From Muribaculaceae bacterium (GTDB lineage Bacteria; Pseudomonadota; Alphaproteobacteria; Rs-D84): a DNA stretch of 34,627 bases. Both the position numbers and the translations under genes were made by a program. The stretch is taken from contig JAMPEH010000013.1 of NCBI GenBank assembly GCA_023665245.1, forward strand, positions 1-34,627, in the 5' to 3' direction. This document shows, one piece after another, positions 14,336 through 22,708 of the stretch. The notes beneath the pieces were generated by a model. That model saw nothing but the letters and a program-made list of their open reading frames with translations, ran no database searches and was not told where the DNA came from. Each line of letters begins with the position of its first letter. Positions within the stretch are counted from its first letter, which is position 1.

Positions 14336-14668
14336 ATGAATTTCGTTCGTAGTTTTATTGATTGGAAATCAACGGGAAACAAGCTGTTCAGGCTCCGTAG
14401 CGACAATCCTCATCTGCGCCGATTTGTTTGCGGCGCGTTGAGAGGGGATACCGAAAAATGCAAATGGGGCGGTAGTTGCGATAGCTGTAACGACCTTTAT
14501 ATGGACAGGAACATCAGCCGCCCCGAGCTCGCTAAGGTTTTCGGCGTGTCGGAAAGCGTTGTAAATAATTGGGAAACGGGCAGAACGCAAATAGGCATAG
14601 AGGACCTGCTTTTCTATTGCCAAATAGCGCAAGTCGGGCTCGAAGATATACTTGTGTTTCAAAAATAG
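14336..14668 (+). CDS. Xre-type helix-turn-helix regulator with a Cys cluster
   Basis: The 110-aa protein has a C-terminal HTH (about residues 57-100: ISRPELAKVFGVSESVVNNWETGRT, then a helical ending). A preceding segment with Cys42, Cys48 and Cys51 (CKWGGSCDSC) could bind a metal or act as a redox switch; the metal is inference. It should bind DNA as a dimer, target unknown. It is monocistronic with a strong terminator and lies just upstream of the TerY-like cluster on the same strand, making it a candidate local regulator. The start is chosen from the leaderless promoter geometry and is supported by the ORF limits. Confidence 0.82.
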   Translation: MNFVRSFIDWKSTGNKLFRLRSDNPHLRRFVCGALRGDTEKCKWGGSCDSCNDLYMDRNISRPELAKVFGVSESVVNNWETGRTQIGIEDLLFYCQIAQVGLEDILVFQK

Positions 14669-14688
14669 TATTTAAAACTCAATTTTAT

Positions 14689-14718
14689 AAAGCCGCCTTA
14701 ACGGGCGGCTTTATTTTA
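14689..14718 (+). terminator. terminator of the HTH gene
   Basis: AAAGCCGCC (14689-14697) pairs with GGCGGCTTT (14704-14712), followed by ATTTTAT. Confidence 0.85.
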
Positions 14719-14722
14719 TAGT

Positions 14723-14749
14723 CTTTTTTGCGGGATTCCCGTAAAAAAG
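14723..14749. repeat. near-perfect 27-bp palindrome upstream of the cluster
   Basis: CTTTTTTGCGGGA and TTCCCGTAAAAAAG form an inverted repeat with one mismatch. It could be a second terminator or a protein-binding operator; T runs on both sides would also allow bidirectional termination. Confidence 0.55.
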
Positions 14750-14826
14750 GCTGTTTTCATTTATACAAATATGTTTTCAAGTATGGGTGCGGGCGGCATT
14801 TTCTATCGCCGGAACCGCTTACGGTT

Positions 14827-14862
14827 TATAATATAAGTAAGGAAAAATTCATCGGTCCTTAC
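14827..14862 (+). promoter_or_regulatory. promoter -10 box and inverted repeat before the DUF1292 gene
   Basis: TATAAT at 14827-14832 lacks a recognisable -35 box at 16-18 nt, suggesting activator dependence. Just downstream GTAAGGA (14837-14843) and TCCTTAC (14856-14862) form an inverted repeat in the leader that could be an operator or hairpin. GGAGG at 14871 serves the next ATG. Confidence 0.45.
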
Positions 14863-14881
14863 ACAAAAACGGAGGTGTATT

Positions 14882-15196
14882 ATGGAAAAGAAAAACGAAA
14901 GCAAAAATATTTACGACGTCCTTTTGGACGAGGAGAACAAAGACCCTATTATTCTTGTCGACGGCAAGGGCAAGAAGATTGCTTTCGAGCAAATAGCGGT
15001 TATCCCTTATAGCGAAAAACTGTACTGCATTCTTAAACCGATAGACCGCATGGAGCATGTTTCCGACGACGAAGCCATAGTGTTCTACGTTGACGAGAGT
15101 GAGTACGAAGAGCCTGCTCTTAAAGTCGAAACCGACGAGCTCAAAGCATTGGAAGTCTTTGAAAAGTATTACGACTTGCTCGATGAAAGTATGTAA
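14882..15196 (+). CDS. DUF1292 family protein
   Basis: The 104-aa acidic protein matches the DUF1292 (YrzB-like) pattern: an N-terminal KDPIILVDGKGKKIAFEQIAVIPYSEKLYCILKP strand set, then EAIVFYVDE and an acidic C terminus with EALEVFEKYYDLL. DUF1292 proteins are small, common in Firmicutes and without known function. The GGAGG site is 6 nt upstream of ATG. It is the first gene of the multi-gene cluster and lies 17 nt before the Sel1/AAA+-like gene, so it is probably cotranscribed with it. Confidence 0.75.
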   Translation: MEKKNESKNIYDVLLDEENKDPIILVDGKGKKIAFEQIAVIPYSEKLYCILKPIDRMEHVSDDEAIVFYVDESEYEEPALKVETDELKALEVFEKYYDLLDESM

Positions 15197-15213
15197 AGGA
15201 AGAGAGGGAAAAT

Positions 15214-16779
15214 ATGAAAAACTACATAAAAACTAAATTTTTATCGCATTATTTTTTAACCTGCGTAACGTTACCCGAAACGACGGACAGGCGCGCCGTT
15301 TTCTTCACGCTTGCCAAAATTTACGGCATAAAAGAGCCCGAGCCTATATTTTCTGTTTGCGAGTGCAAACAGGTAAAGGATATCGATTGCGTAGCGGCGT
15401 ATAACATGTACGAAAGAATGAAGAAAATTCCTTCGTTAAGGCAGGAAATCGATAAGCTTTCAACGGATACGGAGCTTGCCGTCGCGGTTAAGGGGCAGGC
15501 TTTGCTTACGGCGGAAGAGCTGAAACTCAAAACGCCGAATAAGCTGACTTCAAGCGAAATTATTTCGCATATTGCGGAGTGCGCCAACGGGGGGATTATC
15601 GCGGCGATGGTCGTTTACGGATTTGCCCTGTACGAGGGGCTCGGAGTTCCGCAAAACAAAGCGGGCGGACTTAAATATCTTCAGAAAGCAGTTCGTTGGA
15701 ACAGTACCGAAGCGGCTGTAATGTGCATGGCGTACGACGGTAAAAACGCAAAGAGATATGCGGACGTGTTAATGAGTTCGTCGATTTGCCCTTTTACGGA
15801 AGCCGTTCAAACGCTTGCAAAGCCCTACGGCGTAATTCCCGAAAGGGATAATATTGCCGTACTGCTGGAAAAGGCTTTCGCAAGGGGATTGGTTAAGCGC
15901 GAAAAGTACGAGCATTCCATAGCGCGGATTTTGTATTGCAAGGGATTGAGCTATGCGGACAAGCAAAACGCAATACTTTCCTGCAATAAGGAATATATAA
16001 GCGCCGTAACGAATTTCCCGCTGAACCTTCCCGATATTCCTTCGCGGATTTACCCGTTGCCCGTACCGATGGGGCGCAGTGAAGAATGCGGCAAGGTCGT
16101 AAAGGCTTTGGAAAATATTCACTTGGCTTCGGACGAAAAATACCGCCCTTTGCTACTGAGCGCGGCAGAGGAATACGTTGCGGACGAATATATCCGTTCT
16201 CTAAAATGCGCGTTCAAGGACTTCAACGTTATTTTAGCCGACGTTGCCAAAGTGGGCGACGGGCTATTTGAAAACGGCGCGCAAAATATAGCCGTGAAGG
16301 GCTTGAACGAAAGAAAGCCCAACGTAGCGATTTTCCGTATTTACGGCGAAATAACCTCCGAAAAGGCAAAGGCTGTGGAAACATTTTTGTCCGCAGAGGA
16401 GAGAAAAACGTTCAAAGCGGCTGTCGGGTTGACGCTTGACCTTTCCAACGTTCTTCCCGTACTCGTTTGCGACAGACAAAACGCCGAGCCGTTCAAGCGC
16501 AAGTGCCGCGTAATCGAGCTGTCGGCTATAAGCGCGGAAGAACGTAAGCGCGTTATCCTTACGGTTATCGGCGAGTATTCGCAAAGCTTGGGAGTAGAAA
16601 TTTCCGTAGACGACGGCATATGGGATAAGCTCGGCAACGTGAGTACGGACAGCCTTATCAACGCCATAAATACGGTTTGCCTATCTTTGGACGGCGACTT
16701 TACGGTAACTTATGAAAAAATCAAAGGCTGTATTCATTCAATGAGTAAGCCTGCGCTCGGCTTTAGGGGTGGATTATGA
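15214..16779 (+). CDS. Sel1-repeat protein with degenerate Lon-like AAA+ domain
   Basis: The 521-aa protein has a unique N-terminal region (1-115) and a Sel1-like unit near 130-165 (AMVVYGFALYEGLGVPQNKAGGLKYLQKAV). Its C-terminal half resembles the late part of a Lon-type AAA+ module: a sensor-1-like strand VLPVLVCDRQN, then KCRVIELSAISAEERKRVI (compare the Lon R-x-E-V-I...EEK stretch), then a lid-like segment DDGIWDKLGNVSTDSLINAINTVC. I see no Walker A or B, so it should not hydrolyse ATP and may act as an adaptor or scaffold. The AAA+ resemblance is my reading and needs a profile search. Its stop overlaps the VirD4-like ATPase start (ATGA), implying a stoichiometric pair. Confidence 0.65.
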   Translation: MKNYIKTKFLSHYFLTCVTLPETTDRRAVFFTLAKIYGIKEPEPIFSVCECKQVKDIDCVAAYNMYERMKKIPSLRQEIDKLSTDTELAVAVKGQALLTAEELKLKTPNKLTSSEIISHIAECANGGIIAAMVVYGFALYEGLGVPQNKAGGLKYLQKAVRWNSTEAAVMCMAYDGKNAKRYADVLMSSSICPFTEAVQTLAKPYGVIPERDNIAVLLEKAFARGLVKREKYEHSIARILYCKGLSYADKQNAILSCNKEYISAVTNFPLNLPDIPSRIYPLPVPMGRSEECGKVVKALENIHLASDEKYRPLLLSAAEEYVADEYIRSLKCAFKDFNVILADVAKVGDGLFENGAQNIAVKGLNERKPNVAIFRIYGEITSEKAKAVETFLSAEERKTFKAAVGLTLDLSNVLPVLVCDRQNAEPFKRKCRVIELSAISAEERKRVILTVIGEYSQSLGVEISVDDGIWDKLGNVSTDSLINAINTVCLSLDGDFTVTYEKIKGCIHSMSKPALGFRGGL

Positions 16780-18461
16780 TTAACGAAAGAATATTATGCG
16801 ACGGCTATGAAAATATGCGGCTTGTCCGCTATGACGGACTTGCGGAGGCGGGAATTAAAACCGTTAAATTCTCCGAGCTCGGAAATTTTACCAACGACGG
16901 AGTTTTAAAGGCATGCTTTCGCGATGAGAACGGCGAGCTGGTTCAACTTTATACCAAAGACGGAAATCACGCGGGAATTATCGCCGCCACGAGATTGGGC
17001 AAAACTACCTCGTACGTTATACCTACCGTCATTTCGTTTGCAATGCAAAAAGTTAAAAAGTCGTTTATCGTATCCGACCCCAAGGGCGAAATTTACCGTT
17101 TGACTGCCGAAACGCTTAAAAAGCAGGGCTATAAAATTAAGCTTCTGAATTTCCGCGACTGCAATCACAGCGAGTTCTGGAATCCGCTTACGCCTATTTT
17201 CAGAAAATATAAAAAAGCCGCCTCAGTCTACGACGGCGTGGAGACGGTGCAGGTCGACGGCGAATGGAAGTATAAATTCAACGGCAAAATATACGACGAC
17301 GCGGAGCTGCTGAACAGCGACGTAGAGGACGAAAGAAAAGATATCCTCGACGACGTTTCTAACGATATAGACGATATGGGCATTATGTTGGTCGATACCG
17401 CCGCAAAACACGACCCTACTTGGGAGGACGGAGTAAGAGACCTTTTCAAAGCCTTTCTTTACGCTATGCTTGAAGATTCGGAAGCCAAAGAAAACCCTAT
17501 CACAGAAGAAACCTTTTCGTTTGACACTATGTTCGATATAATGTCGACTTTTTCGGATAATAATTTCGACGAGTTCGACAACGGATATTTTTCGAACAGA
17601 GATAAAAAGTCGAAAGCGTATCTTTTGTCAAAGCCTATAATTTTGGACGTGAAAGGCAACACGCGCGGCAGTTATATGTCGGTATGGCAAACAAAGTTCA
17701 CGGGCTTTATGGCGCATGTGACGAGAAAAATCACTTCCTGCAATTCGTTTGAAATAGAAGAGCTCGGAGAAGGACCCGTCGCGCTGTTTCTGTGCTACCG
17801 CGACGAACTGAGAGCGCATTTTAAAACCATAACTATTTTTGTACAGAACGCGTATAAGTTTCTTATCGAAAAAGCGAGCGGCAATAAAGGCGGCAAGCTC
17901 GAAGCGCCTTTTTACTTCATTCTCGACGAATTCGGCAATTTTGCGCCTATAAAAGATTTCGAAACGACTATTTCGGCGTGCGCGGGGCGCAACATCTGGT
18001 TTATCCTCATCGTTCAGTCGTACGCGCAGCTTGCCTCCGTATACAACAAAGATGTATCCGAAATTATCCGCGATAATTTAAACGTTCATGTGTTTTTCGG
18101 AAGCAACAACCCCGCTACGCTCGAAGAGTTTTCAAGGGAATGCGGGCAGTATACGCGTATTTCTCCTTTGAGCGCGGTAAACGGAAGCGGGGCGGAAATA
18201 GAAAGGTACGAATTGGAAACATTGCCGCTTGTAACAAAAAGCAGATTATCGCATTTCAGTCCGGGCGAATGCGTGGTGACTGAGGCAAACTGCGGCTACG
18301 TACTGTTTTCGTTTATGGAGAGATATTTCATGTGCGAAGAATTTACGTCCCTTCCCGAAAGCGACTACTTGGATTACGTCGTAAATATAAATCCGAAGGA
18401 CAAAAAGTATAAGTACGATTACGTATCCGAGAAACACCAAAGCGGTCCTTCCGTCTTTTAG
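16776..18461 (+). CDS. soluble VirD4/TraG-like P-loop ATPase
   Basis: The 561-aa protein has the coupling-protein layout. Its Walker A is ATRLGKT (about 71-77, with Ala in place of the first Gly), followed by SFIVSDPKGEIYRLTAETLKKQGYKIKLLNF, a hallmark of VirD4/TraG. The Walker B strand is FYFILDEFGNF (about 380-390), then QSYAQL and FFGSNNPATLEEFSRECG. The N-terminal membrane helices of conjugative coupling proteins are missing, and no relaxase, VirB4 or mating genes are nearby. It is therefore probably a cytosolic hexameric DNA or protein pump serving this cluster. It overlaps the Sel1 gene and is followed after 11 nt by the winged-helix gene. Confidence 0.88.
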   Translation: MINERILCDGYENMRLVRYDGLAEAGIKTVKFSELGNFTNDGVLKACFRDENGELVQLYTKDGNHAGIIAATRLGKTTSYVIPTVISFAMQKVKKSFIVSDPKGEIYRLTAETLKKQGYKIKLLNFRDCNHSEFWNPLTPIFRKYKKAASVYDGVETVQVDGEWKYKFNGKIYDDAELLNSDVEDERKDILDDVSNDIDDMGIMLVDTAAKHDPTWEDGVRDLFKAFLYAMLEDSEAKENPITEETFSFDTMFDIMSTFSDNNFDEFDNGYFSNRDKKSKAYLLSKPIILDVKGNTRGSYMSVWQTKFTGFMAHVTRKITSCNSFEIEELGEGPVALFLCYRDELRAHFKTITIFVQNAYKFLIEKASGNKGGKLEAPFYFILDEFGNFAPIKDFETTISACAGRNIWFILIVQSYAQLASVYNKDVSEIIRDNLNVHVFFGSNNPATLEEFSRECGQYTRISPLSAVNGSGAEIERYELETLPLVTKSRLSHFSPGECVVTEANCGYVLFSFMERYFMCEEFTSLPESDYLDYVVNINPKDKKYKYDYVSEKHQSGPSVF

Positions 18462-18472
18462 AGGAGAGTAAA

Positions 18473-19240
18473 ATGCAAGACTTACTTATTAAAATAGTCT
18501 CATGTGCAAAGGGAAAGGGTCAATTTTCGGCTCCCGAGCTGCAAAACGAGCTTAATCTCGGTTACCGCGAATTAACGGAAGCTTTAAAGACCTTACGGGG
18601 AAACGGCGCTATCCGATTTATCGGCGGAACGAGCTACGTGTACGACGAACCGAAAAAGGACGAAAGCCAAAACGAAGATAAAGACGACGCGTTGTTAACC
18701 CGTATGAAAATTCTGGAAATGCGCAGGCAGGAAATTATTCGGCTCAAACAGGCGGAAATGAAAAATTCCGACGAAGAAACCGAAGCCGAAGAAGAGGACG
18801 GCGAAGAAACCGAAGCCAATATCGACGGAGAAGAGGGCGAAAGCTATAACGAATACGATAACGGAGCGATTAATTCCTACGCATTTCTCGACGAGGCGGA
18901 AAGCTGCGTGAATGGCGACCGGTTTGAAATTTACGGGTCGCTTCGCTATCCGTGTATTTGCGCAAAGGATTTGAAGTTCAGCAACGGCGAGAAGGCGGAG
19001 TTCTTTATACGGCACGGCACGGTCATAGAGCTGTGCGACGGCGGCATTACAACCGAGTGGATGCAACGCAAGCCCGGCTTCGGTTATAAAAGGACAATGA
19101 AAACGTTGCAAAAGTCGACGGACGGGGAAACGGTGCGCATAGACGACAGAGGGCAATTGATTGTCAAGGTACCCGACCTGTCCGAGCTTTCCTTGATGTA
19201 CTACTATTTTTATTGGCTTATCGAAAGCCTCATCGCATAA
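18473..19240 (+). CDS. winged-helix protein with acidic linker and unknown C-terminal domain
   Basis: Residues 1-62 form a small winged helix (KGQFSAPELQNELNLGYRELTEALKTLRGNGAIRFIGG) resembling the FtsK-gamma type that guides DNA pumps. A coiled, very acidic linker follows (about 65-135, rich in Glu and Asp). The C-terminal domain (about 140-255) contains DRFEIYGSLRYPC, AEFFIRHGTVIELCDGGITTEWM and a strand-rich end; its Asp-Gly-Gly pattern loosely recalls DUF1828, but I do not assign it. Ribosome site GAGGAG. Its place right behind the VirD4-like gene suggests it recruits that ATPase to DNA or substrate, by analogy with FtsK. Confidence 0.7.
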   Translation: MQDLLIKIVSCAKGKGQFSAPELQNELNLGYRELTEALKTLRGNGAIRFIGGTSYVYDEPKKDESQNEDKDDALLTRMKILEMRRQEIIRLKQAEMKNSDEETEAEEEDGEETEANIDGEEGESYNEYDNGAINSYAFLDEAESCVNGDRFEIYGSLRYPCICAKDLKFSNGEKAEFFIRHGTVIELCDGGITTEWMQRKPGFGYKRTMKTLQKSTDGETVRIDDRGQLIVKVPDLSELSLMYYYFYWLIESLIA

Positions 19241-19331
19241 CGTTAAAAAGATTTAGATGACCTTGTAAAACTAACAGGGTTCTCTTCTTTTAGACGAGGG
19301 TTCTTGTGATAACTTATCATATATTCACTTG

Positions 19332-19360
19332 TTGACATTTGTCGAATTGTCTTATATAAT
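19332..19360 (+). promoter_or_regulatory. full-consensus sigma-A promoter of the AT-rich cassette
   Basis: TTGACA (19332-19337), exactly 17 nt, TATAAT (19355-19360). Both hexamers are perfect consensus. GGAG follows at 19381, 9 nt before the TTG start. Confidence 0.85.
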
Positions 19361-19393
19361 AAAATAAAATGTAAAACTAAGGAGAAAGTTAAA

Positions 19394-20134
19394 TTGATAA
19401 AAAAATATCATCCCAATTGGATAATAGCAGCTCTTATAGCAATTGGAATTGGTTCTCTTGCTGTTTGCGTAATTGGTGGAATTTGGCTTTCACATGGACT
19501 TGGTGTGGCGTTTAAGAATTGGGGAGCTTGTCCCGACTATTTTTCGGATTTTTTAGGCGGAGCTTTGGGTTTAACCGTCGGGTTTGTATTGGATAAATTC
19601 TGTATAGAAAAAATCAATCACGTATTTGAATATAAAAAGTTAATGGAAATAGTAAAAAATGAACTGACAAATATCAAAAACGTAGTATATACAAAGACAG
19701 AATCTACTGAAATATATCTGTTAAGAACAAAAAATATTATTAATGCTGATGGTAAACTTCAAATTGAGATAGAGGAATATAAAGAGGGTGACGGTGAAAA
19801 GCAGCATAATAAGGTGATAGAGAATGTGTTATATGATAATCTTACACAGTCAATACCAGACGTTCCAACAATAATGCAAAACTATTTGCTTTTTACTCTT
19901 TATAATGAATGTCCGATATCTGAGTTCATTTTTGACAATGTAGTAAAGACAGCCGAGACAGTATCTGTGTTTTCCAATCTTCCTTTTGCAAAAAAATATA
20001 GTAAAAATTTAATAACATGTCTCAGTTTAATTCAAAAATATATTGAAAGATGTAATACATATAAAGGTGATGAACAAAAAATAGCTTGGCTATTGTTACA
20101 GTATTATATAAATCAAGTAATGGAGGTATTATAA
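19394..20134 (+). CDS. two-helix membrane protein of unknown function
   Basis: The 246-aa protein starts at TTG with a good GGAG site. Two N-terminal helices (WIIAALIAIGIGSLAVCVIGGIW; FLGGALGLTVGFVLDKF) are separated by a short loop. A cytosolic part of about 180 residues follows, mostly helical, with YKKLMEIVKNELTNIKNVVYT and a Tyr/Leu-rich core. I do not recognise a family. The gene is AT-rich, unlike the flanking cluster, and stops 2 nt before the ATG of the HD-domain gene, so the two are coupled. Helices plus cytosolic part suit a membrane sensor or pore-type effector, which is inference. Confidence 0.75.
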   Translation: MIKKYHPNWIIAALIAIGIGSLAVCVIGGIWLSHGLGVAFKNWGACPDYFSDFLGGALGLTVGFVLDKFCIEKINHVFEYKKLMEIVKNELTNIKNVVYTKTESTEIYLLRTKNIINADGKLQIEIEEYKEGDGEKQHNKVIENVLYDNLTQSIPDVPTIMQNYLLFTLYNECPISEFIFDNVVKTAETVSVFSNLPFAKKYSKNLITCLSLIQKYIERCNTYKGDEQKIAWLLLQYYINQVMEVL

Positions 20135-20136
20135 CT

Positions 20137-22611
20137 ATGAATAGCCCTAGTGACGAAACTTTTAAAAATAGTGTAAGTATTATATTAAACAACTATGAGC
20201 CCAGTTTATCAGCAGAGCGTAAAGATGTTTCTCTGCAAAATTTTTTATCAATTTATAAAATAGATACCGATGTTGTAAAATCAATTGCTCACAAAATTAA
20301 TACAGAACATGATAGCTTTAAAAATGGCGATATTGTTTACGGAGTAACCGGTGAAAAAGGTGTATATAGAGATGTTATTTTTAAAAAAATATTTTTTGAA
20401 GTCAAAAAATGCGTTTCTAGCAAGTACTTTGCCTATATCGATTTTGCTGAAAATAAGAAAGTAAATCTACTTCTTACCGAATTACAAGACCAGCATTTTA
20501 CATTGAACAAAAAAGATAAATTGTATTTATTTGTTGATAAATTCATTTCAATTAATTGGCCGCAGTGTAAAGCAATAAGGGACTTGATTACCGATGACGA
20601 CCGATATAGCGGACCAGCAGTAATATTTATTGTCGGGATAGATACGTTGCCATCATCAGTATATGTGTCAGACAAATTGGAATGTGAAGTAATAAATATT
20701 TCAATGCCTATAGTAGATGACTTTAATAAATTTATTAAATGTTTAGAAACTAATAATATCTTATATGAAAATAACCGACAACAAAGTGGAGATTCTGTAG
20801 CAGAATTTATCAAAGGACAAAAGTGTGCGGTAACTACGGCTTTAGTCAAGAAAGTGGCTTGTACAAAGCAGTTAAATGAGCCCAACAAGTTTTGGAATGC
20901 TTTAAGTGACGAGGATATTGGTAATTTTGAAGAAGCGCCGAAAAATATTGAGGATGAAATAAACTTTAGAAATCATCTGGACCATGTTGCATGCAGTAGC
21001 CATGTCAATTTTTTACAGGCTAAAGATTTTGTGCGCGCTATAAATGAGATAAATGTTGATAAATTTTATCTATATACTTGTCAACGTGCTGCAGCAGACG
21101 TATTTAAATTAAAATTTGGTGTAAAGACACCTGATAAAAATACTTTGAAAAATTATAAGATTATAGAAGGAATTTTTCAGAGTGAAGCGGATTTTTTTAC
21201 GGGACAATTATTAAGAGCTGATACTAATGCTATGCAAAAAGTATGTGAAATAGTCTTTAATGATTATTTTCTTGAAACAGTAGAACCTGCAGGGCAAAAT
21301 CATTTGCTTTATTTGTTGGGATTAATAAACAAAGCGAATGATTTTACAATAAAATCAAACTTAGTTAAGAAAAAAAATGAATGTGAAAAGAAATATTTAT
21401 ATAGTGACCCCGCAACTGATAGTAAAGCTTTTTATGGATTTAGGTTGCGTACTATAGCTCTTACATTTATGTGTTGGAACGATAAGTCAGAGACTAAAGA
21501 GTTTTTTAAAAAGATTTTAAAGGACCCTATACTTCGAAAGGTTAATAATGGGTTTCACTTGTGGTATTATAATGACAGAGCTGATAAAATTGATGGAAAA
21601 ATAATTCGTTTTAATGATGTTGCAAAAGATACGCTCGATAATACGCTAAATGGCTTACTTAGGACTATAAACATAAAAGACGCTTTAGGGGAAGATTGGA
21701 CAGGGCACACATTGTTGCAATTATTTACTTGTTGTACTTTATTGCAAGATTATTTCGACGTCGCTATACACTCCATAGATGTGATTAAGCAAATATATAA
21801 AAAACTTAGAAAGAAGGAAGAATGGTTTGGTAATGGAAATGGCGATTGGGCAGACAGAGAATTGAATAATTATTTTAATAAAATGTGTGAATTTTTAGAT
21901 AAAATTATCGAAAAAGAAGAGTGTGAGGTTACGGATACCGTCAAGTTCTATAACGATTTTGCCTTGTGCAGAGAAGTAAAAAGGCGTAATTGGCTCATAA
22001 GAGGGGTAGATTCGTCGAAATGTGAAAGTGTGGCAGAACATATGTATAGTGCATGGCTGCTCGCGTTTTTAATGTTGCCCGAAGAAATGACTGCAGACGA
22101 AATTGCCAAAGAAACCAATATGCAGGACATAATAGATAAGACATATAATAAACATGATATTTTAACAATGCTCTTGCTGCATGACCTGCCTAAATCCAAA
22201 ACCGGTGATTTGACGGTTTATCTTGACGCTGTGGACGGTGAAAAACGCGGCGAGTACGACGAGATAATGCAGGAGATTGTTTTTGCTGCTTCTTTTAAGA
22301 GTGTAGAATCTAATTTGAGGGAGTGTGCGCTGTGGAATGAGTGGAGAGATGAACAGTCTTTTAACTCATTAGTTGCTCATGATATTAATCAAATTCAAGC
22401 TGTTTACCAATATTTATATTATAAAGAAAAAAAGGATATAAAGTTTGAAAGTAAACACAGTTTCTTTGGCAAGTGGATTAAGGATGAAGACAATGTCAGT
22501 CTAAGTACATATTTAAAAACCAATGTCTGTAAAGAAATAGGCGGTCTAAGTACATATTTAAAAACCAATGTCTGTAAAGAAATAGTGAGAAAGTTATTTC
22601 TCAAACCCTAA
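20137..22611 (+). CDS. degenerate NTPase fused to HDDC2/YfbR-like HD nucleotidase domain
   Basis: The ATG at 20137 is chosen because GGAGG lies 10 nt upstream; the frame is open 17 codons further. In the 824-aa protein the N-terminal part has a P-loop-like GVTGEKGVYRD (about 69-79, lacking GK[ST]) and a Walker-B-like KLYLFVDKFISINW, recalling STAND-type ATPases. A helical middle follows. The C-terminal part (about 605-760) is an HD domain close to HDDC2/YfbR 5'-deoxynucleotidases: RNWLIRGVDSSKCESVAEHMY, LLLHDLPKSKTGD and VAHDINQIQAVY supply the H...HD...D metal ligands. YfbR removes phosphate from dNMPs, so dNTP depletion is a plausible output. The extreme C terminus carries a 15-residue tandem duplication. 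Probably a defense sensor-effector. Confidence 0.82.
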   Translation: MNSPSDETFKNSVSIILNNYEPSLSAERKDVSLQNFLSIYKIDTDVVKSIAHKINTEHDSFKNGDIVYGVTGEKGVYRDVIFKKIFFEVKKCVSSKYFAYIDFAENKKVNLLLTELQDQHFTLNKKDKLYLFVDKFISINWPQCKAIRDLITDDDRYSGPAVIFIVGIDTLPSSVYVSDKLECEVINISMPIVDDFNKFIKCLETNNILYENNRQQSGDSVAEFIKGQKCAVTTALVKKVACTKQLNEPNKFWNALSDEDIGNFEEAPKNIEDEINFRNHLDHVACSSHVNFLQAKDFVRAINEINVDKFYLYTCQRAAADVFKLKFGVKTPDKNTLKNYKIIEGIFQSEADFFTGQLLRADTNAMQKVCEIVFNDYFLETVEPAGQNHLLYLLGLINKANDFTIKSNLVKKKNECEKKYLYSDPATDSKAFYGFRLRTIALTFMCWNDKSETKEFFKKILKDPILRKVNNGFHLWYYNDRADKIDGKIIRFNDVAKDTLDNTLNGLLRTINIKDALGEDWTGHTLLQLFTCCTLLQDYFDVAIHSIDVIKQIYKKLRKKEEWFGNGNGDWADRELNNYFNKMCEFLDKIIEKEECEVTDTVKFYNDFALCREVKRRNWLIRGVDSSKCESVAEHMYSAWLLAFLMLPEEMTADEIAKETNMQDIIDKTYNKHDILTMLLLHDLPKSKTGDLTVYLDAVDGEKRGEYDEIMQEIVFAASFKSVESNLRECALWNEWRDEQSFNSLVAHDINQIQAVYQYLYYKEKKDIKFESKHSFFGKWIKDEDNVSLSTYLKTNVCKEIGGLSTYLKTNVCKEIVRKLFLKP
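22499..22585 (+). repeat. perfect in-frame tandem duplication (45-bp period)
   Basis: 42 bp at 22499-22540 are repeated exactly at 22544-22585, duplicating LSTYLKTNVCKEI near the protein's end. The lack of any silent differences indicates a recent or recurrently changing duplication. Confidence 0.95.
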
Positions 22612-22635
22612 TGAAGTAATTTAATTTTATAAACT

Positions 22636-22674
22636 AAGGAATTCTGTAAAAAATGCGGGATTCCTTTCTTTTTA
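22636..22674 (+). terminator. terminator of the AT-rich cassette
   Basis: AAGGAAT (22636-22642) pairs with ATTCCTT (22660-22666), followed by TCTTTTT. The stem is short and the loop long. Confidence 0.6.
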
Positions 22675-22708
22675 TATAAAAACCTGTCTTGGGAGAAGTG
22701 GTACTTTT

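Noticed and set aside
14728..15012. 94-aa plus-strand frame overlapping the DUF1292 gene
   Set aside because: No ribosome site; it overlaps the DUF1292 gene, which has GGAGG and a family match, in another frame.
16776..18461. Part of an integrative conjugative element
   Set aside because: The ATPase lacks membrane helices and no relaxase, VirB4, VirB6 or integrase gene is in the window.
18473..19240. FtsK-type protein
   Set aside because: Only the small winged helix resembles FtsK-gamma; there is no ATPase domain in this protein.
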